Made by a program: the position numbers and the translations under genes. A model generated the notes under the pieces. The model was not told the DNA's origin, did not search any database, and saw nothing but the letters and a program-made list of their open reading frames with translations. Of a stretch of 9,839 nt of DNA, positions 5,117 to 9,839 are shown in pieces. How positions within the stretch are numbered: the stretch's first letter is position 1; every line of letters begins with the position of its first letter. Source of the DNA: Anaerolineae bacterium (lineage in GTDB: Bacteria > Chloroflexota > Anaerolineae > JACIWR01); contig JAGGZG010000011.1 of the NCBI GenBank assembly GCA_021162125.1, forward strand, positions 1 through 9,839, written 5' to 3'.

Positions 5117-6790
5117 TTGGCACAAGAAAAACAGACGAAGGATAACAGACCAGAAAACCCCATTCGCAAGCACGAGACCAATTTACCCATCCTATCCTGC
5201 GACGGGCAAGGACTTAAGCGGCTACTGGCAGCCGGCCTCGCCTGGCTGGAACGGCACAGCGAGGCGATTAATGCGCTCAACGTTTTCCCGGTGCCCGATG
5301 GCGACACCGGCACGAACATGCTGCTGACCTTGCAGTCCGCCTACGCCGAGATCGCCGATTCCCCACAGGACGCAGTGGGCGAGATCGCCCAGGCCGCATC
5401 CTACGGAGCGCTGATGGGCGCGCGGGGGAACTCGGGGGTGATTCTCTCCCAGATTCTGCGGGGGTTTGCCCGCAGCCTGGAGAAAAAACAAACATTCAAC
5501 GCCTCGGAGCTTGCTGCTGCCCTAACAGAAGCCTCTGCTACGGCTTACAAAGGGGTGATTAAGCCAGTGGAAGGCACTATCCTCACCGTTATCCGTGAGG
5601 TGGCCGATGCAGCGGTGAGCGCAGCCGGCGATAGCGATGACCTGCGCTACGTGCTGGAGATAGTTACCCACCGCGCCCGCGAGGCCGTGGCCCACACCCC
5701 GGCCTTGCTCCCCGTGCTGCGCGAGGCCGGGGTGGTAGACGCCGGCGGGCAGGGCCTGTTCATCATCCTGGAAGGCATGAACCGCTACATCCAGGGCGAG
5801 AGTATAGCCGAGGCCGCCGCCCTGACCCAGGCCGTAGACCTGCGTCTCGCCGCCCCGGAGGAGGGGTACGGATACGACGTCCAGTTCATCGTCACCGGCC
5901 AGAACCTGGACGTGGACGAGATCCGGGCCAACATCGCCCGCATGGGCGAATCCACTTTGGTAGTCGGGGATGCTAACACGGTCAAGGTGCACGTCCACAC
6001 TCCGGAACCGGGTGACCCCCTCAATTATGGGGCCAAGCTGGGCTCCCTGAGCCGGGTCATCGTCGAGAACCTGCAGGAACAATACCGGGACTTCATCCTG
6101 GGACGGGTTCAACCCGCCGTCCCGGAGAAACCTTGCCCCATCGCCATCGTTGCCGTTGCTTCCGGAGCCGGGTTGATGCGCGTCATGGAGAGTCTGGGCG
6201 CTTGTGCCGTTGTCCCTGGTGGTCAATCTATGAACCCCAGCACCGAGGAATTGCTCAACGCCATCGAGAACACCGGCGCCGAGGAAGTTATCCTTTTGCC
6301 CAACAATTCCAACGTGATCCTGGCCGCACAGCAAGCACAGGTCTTATCTAAAAAGAAAGTGAAAGTAGTCCCCACCAAGACCATCCCCCAGGGTATCAGC
6401 GCGCTGCTGGCTTTCAACTATCAGGCCGATTTGGAAACCAATGCCAAAGGCATGGAGCGCGCCGCCGGGGAGATACAGACGGGCGAGATCACCATAGCCA
6501 GCCGCGATGTGCAGATCAATGGGCTGGACATCAAAGAGGGACAGATCATCGGGTTGGTGAACGGCGAACTCATCACCTCTGCACAGACGATAGAGGAAGC
6601 CACCCGCCAGGTACTACAACAGATGCACGCCGAGGACGGCGAGATTCTGACCATCTACTATGGTGAGAGCGTTACCGCAGAAGAAGCCGAGGCCCTGGCC
6701 GAGATGATAGGTGACCTGTACCCGGACTTGGAAGTGGAGATAGTGAACGGTGGACAGCCGCACTACCCATACATCCTATCTATCGAGTAA
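5117..6790 (+). CDS. fakA: FakA-like fatty acid kinase (DAK2 domain, DegV-like C-terminus)
   Basis: This 557-residue protein matches FakA (YloV), the ATP-dependent kinase that phosphorylates fatty acids carried by FakB (DegV) proteins, making acyl-phosphate for phospholipid synthesis. The N-terminal DAK2/DhaL kinase domain carries NVFPVPDGDTGTN (residues 55-67) with Mg-binding aspartates, GARGNSGVILSQ (101-112) and VVDAGGQGL (206-214). The middle domain contains VHVHT with His292 and His294. A C-terminal domain follows from about residue 340. In Staphylococcus aureus FakA a Cys (about 240) joins two such histidines to bind zinc; here the aligned position appears to be Asp254 (GYGYDVQF). The N-terminus has some 25 extra hydrophilic residues before the kinase domain. 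Translation begins at TTG (5117), 8 nt after GGGGGAGG; there is no usable ATG before the conserved region. Three FakB-like genes follow directly, strongly supporting this role over dihydroxyacetone kinase. Confidence 0.9.
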   Translation: MAQEKQTKDNRPENPIRKHETNLPILSCDGQGLKRLLAAGLAWLERHSEAINALNVFPVPDGDTGTNMLLTLQSAYAEIADSPQDAVGEIAQAASYGALMGARGNSGVILSQILRGFARSLEKKQTFNASELAAALTEASATAYKGVIKPVEGTILTVIREVADAAVSAAGDSDDLRYVLEIVTHRAREAVAHTPALLPVLREAGVVDAGGQGLFIILEGMNRYIQGESIAEAAALTQAVDLRLAAPEEGYGYDVQFIVTGQNLDVDEIRANIARMGESTLVVGDANTVKVHVHTPEPGDPLNYGAKLGSLSRVIVENLQEQYRDFILGRVQPAVPEKPCPIAIVAVASGAGLMRVMESLGACAVVPGGQSMNPSTEELLNAIENTGAEEVILLPNNSNVILAAQQAQVLSKKKVKVVPTKTIPQGISALLAFNYQADLETNAKGMERAAGEIQTGEITIASRDVQINGLDIKEGQIIGLVNGELITSAQTIEEATRQVLQQMHAEDGEILTIYYGESVTAEEAEALAEMIGDLYPDLEVEIVNGGQPHYPYILSIE

Positions 6791-6805
6791 ACGGACGGAG
6801 GAGAG

Positions 6806-7666
6806 ATGCCAAAGGTCAAGGTGGTTACAGATTCCACAGCGTATTTCGAGCCGGGGGTGGCCGAACGGCTGGGGATTCGCATCGTCCCCCTGCGCGTTCA
6901 CTTTGGCGATGAGACGTTCCGCGAGGGAATTGACATCACCCCTGAACGGTTCTTCCGCAAACTGGCCGAGAGTCCTATCCCGCCAACTACTTCGCCGCCC
7001 CCCATGGAGGAATTCCGGGCGGTCTACAGAGAGTTAAATAAGACCACCGATGAGATACTTTCCATACACGTCTCCAGCCACTTGAGCCGCACGTGCGAAG
7101 TCGCCACCGCAGCCGCCAGTACACTGCTGGGCAGATGCGAGATCGTTGTGGTGGACTCACTGACAGTCTCCCTGGGGCTGGGCATCCTGGCCAAAGCAGC
7201 GGCAGAAGCGGCCAATCGGGGGGAATCGCTGGATGCGATCGTCCGCCTGGTCCGGGGGATGATCCCCCACATCTACGTGGTCTTTTTCGTGGAGACGCTG
7301 GACTATCTGGAACGCGGAGGGCGCATTGGACAGGCGCAGGCCCTGTTGGGCACGATGCTCGGCATCAAACCCTTCCTCACCATCGAGGAAGGTGACATCA
7401 TCCCTATGGAGAAGGTGCAGGATCGGGAGAAGGCGGTTGACAAGCTGTTCGAGTTCGTGGCCGAGTTCTCCCACATCGAGCAGATAGCCATCATACAAAG
7501 TACGCCGGAACCCACCGAGGAGACCAATCTGCTCGTCGAGCGTCTGAAGCTGATCTTCCCTGACCTGAAGTTTCCCATCCTGGTCTACGGCCCCTCACTG
7601 GCTACCCACATTGGGCCGGATACGCTAGGCGTGATCGTCTACGAGGGCGTGAACGAGTCGGGCTAA
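6806..7666 (+). CDS. DegV family fatty-acid-binding protein (FakB-like), copy 1
   Basis: This 286-residue DegV-family protein should present a bound fatty acid to the FakA kinase encoded 15 nt upstream. Family motifs are in order: VTDST (7-11), PTTSPPP (60-66), HVSSHLSRT (88-96), VDSLTVSLGLG (116-126), ERGGRIGQAQALLGTMLGIKP (169-189) and GPSLATHIGPDTLG (262-275). Two usually conserved glycines differ: the common LSGT is LSRT and the common GPG near the C-terminus is GPD. The ATG at 6806 follows GGAGAG. It is the most distant of the three copies; copies 2 and 3 share several segments it lacks. The exact lipid ligand is unknown. Confidence 0.9.
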   Translation: MPKVKVVTDSTAYFEPGVAERLGIRIVPLRVHFGDETFREGIDITPERFFRKLAESPIPPTTSPPPMEEFRAVYRELNKTTDEILSIHVSSHLSRTCEVATAAASTLLGRCEIVVVDSLTVSLGLGILAKAAAEAANRGESLDAIVRLVRGMIPHIYVVFFVETLDYLERGGRIGQAQALLGTMLGIKPFLTIEEGDIIPMEKVQDREKAVDKLFEFVAEFSHIEQIAIIQSTPEPTEETNLLVERLKLIFPDLKFPILVYGPSLATHIGPDTLGVIVYEGVNESG

Positions 7667-7691
7667 TCAACCCTGGCAATGGGGAGCAATT

Positions 7692-8531
7692 GTGTCATCA
7701 GTGCACGTGGTCACCGACTCCACCGCCGACATTCCATCGCACCTCGTCGCCGAGCTCGACATCACCGTCTTACCCTGCATCATTGCCTTTGGCAACGAGG
7801 TTTATTGCGATGGGGTGGACCTGAGCAACGCCGAGTTCTACGATAAACTGGCCGACAGCCCGGTATTGCCAACGACGGCCCACCCGCCGCTGGGCGTTTT
7901 TCTGGAGACTTACGAACGACTGTGTCGCGGCGGCGATGCGGTGTTTTCCATACACATCTCCAGGCAACTCAGCGGCACCATGCGCACGGCGACTATGGCC
8001 GCCTCCGCACTTCCCGATCTGCCCATCCGCGTGATGGACTCGGGTCAGCTCTCGATGGGGCTAGGCTGGCAGGCGATCATCGCCGCACGGGCTGCCCAAC
8101 GCGGGCTGAGTCTGGATGAGATCTGCGAGCAGGCAGCAGAGATCACTGGCCGTGCGCGCGCAGCGGCTGCCCTGCGCTCACTGTGGCACGTGCAACGCGG
8201 TGGCCGGATTGGGAAAGCCGCCGCTTTGCTGGGCACGGCACTGCGCATGAGACCACTGGTACAGGTCTTGCACGGTGAGGTGCTGCCCCTGGAGAATGTG
8301 CGCACCTGGCGCAAGGCCCTGGAGCATCTGGCCGGGTACATAATCGCCGCCGGCCCCAGTGCGGAACTGGCCGTCCTCCACGCGGCCAACCCGGAGAGCG
8401 GAGAGGTCCTGGCCGATTTGTTGGCGGACTACTTTCCCCGCGAGCGCATTCTGATGGGCGAAGCCGGGGCGACCATCACCACTCACCTGGGGCTGGGGGC
8501 AGTGGGCATCTGCGCCGTATTAGCCAGTTAA
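7692..8531 (+). CDS. DegV family fatty-acid-binding protein (FakB-like), copy 2
   Basis: This 279-residue DegV-family protein is the second of three tandem copies, 25 nt after copy 1. Motifs are VTDST (7-11), PTTAHPP (60-66), HISRQLSGT (88-96), MDSGQLSMGLGW (115-126), QRGGRIGKAAALLGTALRMRP (168-188) and THLGLGAVG (264-272). Compared with the usual family pattern, the second serine of the SS pair is Arg91, the KP of the LGxxLxxKP motif is RP, and GPG is GLG. Translation starts at GTG (7692) with GGGGAG about 6 nt upstream. It shares SMGLGW, AARAA, FPRER and EAG segments with copy 3, suggesting these two arose by a later duplication. It probably carries an acyl chain for FakA. Confidence 0.88.
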   Translation: MSSVHVVTDSTADIPSHLVAELDITVLPCIIAFGNEVYCDGVDLSNAEFYDKLADSPVLPTTAHPPLGVFLETYERLCRGGDAVFSIHISRQLSGTMRTATMAASALPDLPIRVMDSGQLSMGLGWQAIIAARAAQRGLSLDEICEQAAEITGRARAAAALRSLWHVQRGGRIGKAAALLGTALRMRPLVQVLHGEVLPLENVRTWRKALEHLAGYIIAAGPSAELAVLHAANPESGEVLADLLADYFPRERILMGEAGATITTHLGLGAVGICAVLAS

Positions 8532-8601
8532 GCCTGCCACCGGGCATGGCGTCGGATTAAGGATGTTCAACCCCACGGCCAAAGAGGATGCGAACAACAT
8601 C

Positions 8602-9438
8602 ATGATCAAAGTCGTCACCGATTCCACTTCCGACCTGCCGCCAGAGATGGCCACAGAACTGGACATCACCGTCATTCCCTGCAACGTCCACTTTGGTACG
8701 GAGACTTACCTGGACGGAGTGAACCTGACGCACCAGCAATTCTACGACAAACTGGCCACGGCCTCGGAACTACCTACCACTTCCGCGCCGGGGGTCGGCG
8801 TCTTCGCCGAAACTTACCGCCGCCTCTTGGAGGCCGCCGATGGCGTGGTCGCCGTCCACATAGCATCCGCCCTGAGCGCGGTATACAGCGCCGCCCGCCT
8901 GGGGGCCGAAACGCTGGATCAGGCACGCATTGCCGTGCTGGACTCCGGGTCCGTTTCAATGGGTCTGGGCTGGCTGGCGGTGATCGCTGCCCGTGCTGCG
9001 CGGGAGGGGCTGAACCTGGAGCAGGTCGTGGAGCGGGTGAAGGACGCCACACCCCGCGTACGATTGATCGCCGCACTCGACACCATCTCCCACCTGTGGC
9101 ACAGCGGGCGCGTCCACTGGGGCGCTGCTTTCCTGGGCACATTATTGGACATCAAACCCATCGTCGAGGTCCGAGACGGTGTCGTGCACGCCATAGCGCG
9201 TGTGCGCACCCGTAAAAAGGCCCTGGCCCACTTGCGGCAACTCGTAGCCGAGATGGGGCCATTGCAAGACCTGGCCGTATTGCACACTCACGCGCCAAAA
9301 CTGGCCCAACGGTTCGCCGGCGATATAGCCGATCTCTTTCCACGGGAGCGAATGGCCATCGTCGAGGCGGGCACCGTCCTGGGAACCCACGTCGGCCCAG
9401 GCGGGATCGGGGTGGCGTGCGTATTGGCGGGAGGATAA
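8602..9438 (+). CDS. DegV family fatty-acid-binding protein (FakB-like), copy 3
   Basis: This is the third tandem DegV-family protein, 278 residues from the ATG at 8602. Motifs are VTDST (5-9), PTTSAPG (58-64), HIASALSAV (86-94), LDSGSVSMGLGW (113-124), HSGRVHWGAAFLGTLLDIKP (167-186) and GTHVGPGGIG (261-270). Unlike the other copies it keeps GTHVGPG, but the LSGT motif is LSAV and the RGGRIG motif is HSGRVHW. The start is uncertain. ATG 8602 gives MIKVVTDST, as in family members, but the nearest GAGG is 14 nt away. An in-frame ATG at 8563 adds 13 hydrophilic residues and has only a weak AAGG next to it. The gene abuts the next one: its TAA at 9436-9438 touches the following ATG. Confidence 0.88.
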   Translation: MIKVVTDSTSDLPPEMATELDITVIPCNVHFGTETYLDGVNLTHQQFYDKLATASELPTTSAPGVGVFAETYRRLLEAADGVVAVHIASALSAVYSAARLGAETLDQARIAVLDSGSVSMGLGWLAVIAARAAREGLNLEQVVERVKDATPRVRLIAALDTISHLWHSGRVHWGAAFLGTLLDIKPIVEVRDGVVHAIARVRTRKKALAHLRQLVAEMGPLQDLAVLHTHAPKLAQRFAGDIADLFPRERMAIVEAGTVLGTHVGPGGIGVACVLAGG

Positions 9439-9839
9439 ATGCTGGCCGCTTTTGAAACGCTGTACAAAATCTTACAACTGGAAAAAGAACAAGGATACCG
9501 CAACCGGGCAGTCATCGGCGGTTTGGAGAAATTCATCGCCAACTGGTACGACAAGGCATACCACGAGGCAGCTTCCCAGGGTCGTCAGGCCCTGGTGGAT
9601 GAGATCGCAGACCTGCTGAAGGATTACACCACGATAGCAGAGACGACAGACCGCGCGCGGGTAATTCACCAGGTACTATCCAAGCTGAAAACCCCTCCCT
9701 CCCAGGTCACGGCCAAACCGGCCGAAGGGCCACGTCCTGAGCCCGCCAGAGAGTCTCGTTCCGAGCCCTTCAGCTCCGCTGAGGATAAACTTGCCGGGGA
9801 GGTGCGTCCCCCACAACCTTCACCGCCCTCCGCCCCACC
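9439..9839 (+). CDS. recG: Probable ATP-dependent DNA helicase RecG, N-terminal extension (runs off right edge)
   Basis: An open frame starts at ATG 9439, directly after the stop of DegV copy 3, with GGGAGGA in front, and stays open for 133 codons to the window end. The N-terminus (LYKILQLEKEQGYRNRAVIGGLEKFIANW) is a helical segment like the N-terminal extension I associate with RecG proteins of Chloroflexota. From about residue 88 the sequence becomes Pro/Ser/Glu-rich and looks like a linker. The wedge and helicase domains would lie outside the window, so the call rests on this extension and on the frequent DAK2-DegV-recG gene order. RecG remodels stalled replication forks and recombination intermediates. 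If the call is wrong, this is a partial protein of unknown function. Confidence 0.65.
   Translation, partial: MLAAFETLYKILQLEKEQGYRNRAVIGGLEKFIANWYDKAYHEAASQGRQALVDEIADLLKDYTTIAETTDRARVIHQVLSKLKTPPSQVTAKPAEGPRPEPARESRSEPFSSAEDKLAGEVRPPQPSPPSAP

Noticed and set aside
5522..6334. A 270-codon open frame on the minus strand, antisense to fakA
   Set aside because: The frame is opposite the conserved FakA coding sequence, has no family features and no supporting promoter or neighbour.
1..9839. CRISPR array, insertion sequence, tRNA, prophage or defence genes
   Set aside because: I saw no direct repeats with regular spacers, transposase motifs, terminal inverted repeats or tRNA-like folds; nearly all the sequence is explained by housekeeping genes.

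Overview
The window is GC-rich, gene-dense bacterial DNA with good Shine-Dalgarno sites. It carries housekeeping and central-metabolism genes in two opposing blocks. The gene content and order suggest a member of the Chloroflexota (an Anaerolineae-like lineage): L28 beside an Asp23-family gene, a FakA-type kinase, several DegV proteins, then a RecG-like protein with an N-terminal extension. A ferredoxin-dependent 2-oxoacid oxidoreductase fits an anaerobic or thermophilic lifestyle. This assignment is inference; there is no rRNA in the window to settle it.

Left block (1-3429, minus strand). A four-gene operon, read right to left, encodes a 2-oxoacid:ferredoxin oxidoreductase in the order delta (ferredoxin), alpha, beta, gamma (korDABC-like). 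The genes are tightly packed or overlapping and sit behind a near-consensus sigma-70-type promoter. An hflX-like GTPase gene follows after 49 bp and runs off the left edge. A small array of degenerate 7-bp repeats lies in the gap between gamma and hflX and appears to merge with the hflX ribosome-binding site.

Middle (3430-4690). Two back-to-back promoters, with -35 boxes 10 bp apart, drive the oxidoreductase operon leftward and ribulose-phosphate 3-epimerase (rpe) rightward. rpe converges on rpmB (ribosomal protein L28, minus strand). A hairpin with a T-tract terminates rpmB. rpmB has its own clear promoter and a leader hairpin.

Right block (4691-9839, plus strand). A co-directional set encodes an Asp23/Gls24-family protein, a FakA-like DAK2-domain kinase, three tandem DegV/FakB-like fatty-acid-binding proteins, and the start of what is probably recG, cut off by the right edge. 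FakA with FakB proteins is known in Firmicutes to phosphorylate free fatty acids for phospholipid synthesis. Three adjacent FakB-like proteins with different pocket motifs suggest one kinase serving several acyl carriers.

I found no mobile element, CRISPR array, tRNA, rRNA or clearly novel system. The points most worth a second look are the divergent binding motifs of the three DegV proteins, a probable lost zinc-ligand cysteine in FakA, the heptamer repeats at the hflX start, and the leader hairpin of rpmB.
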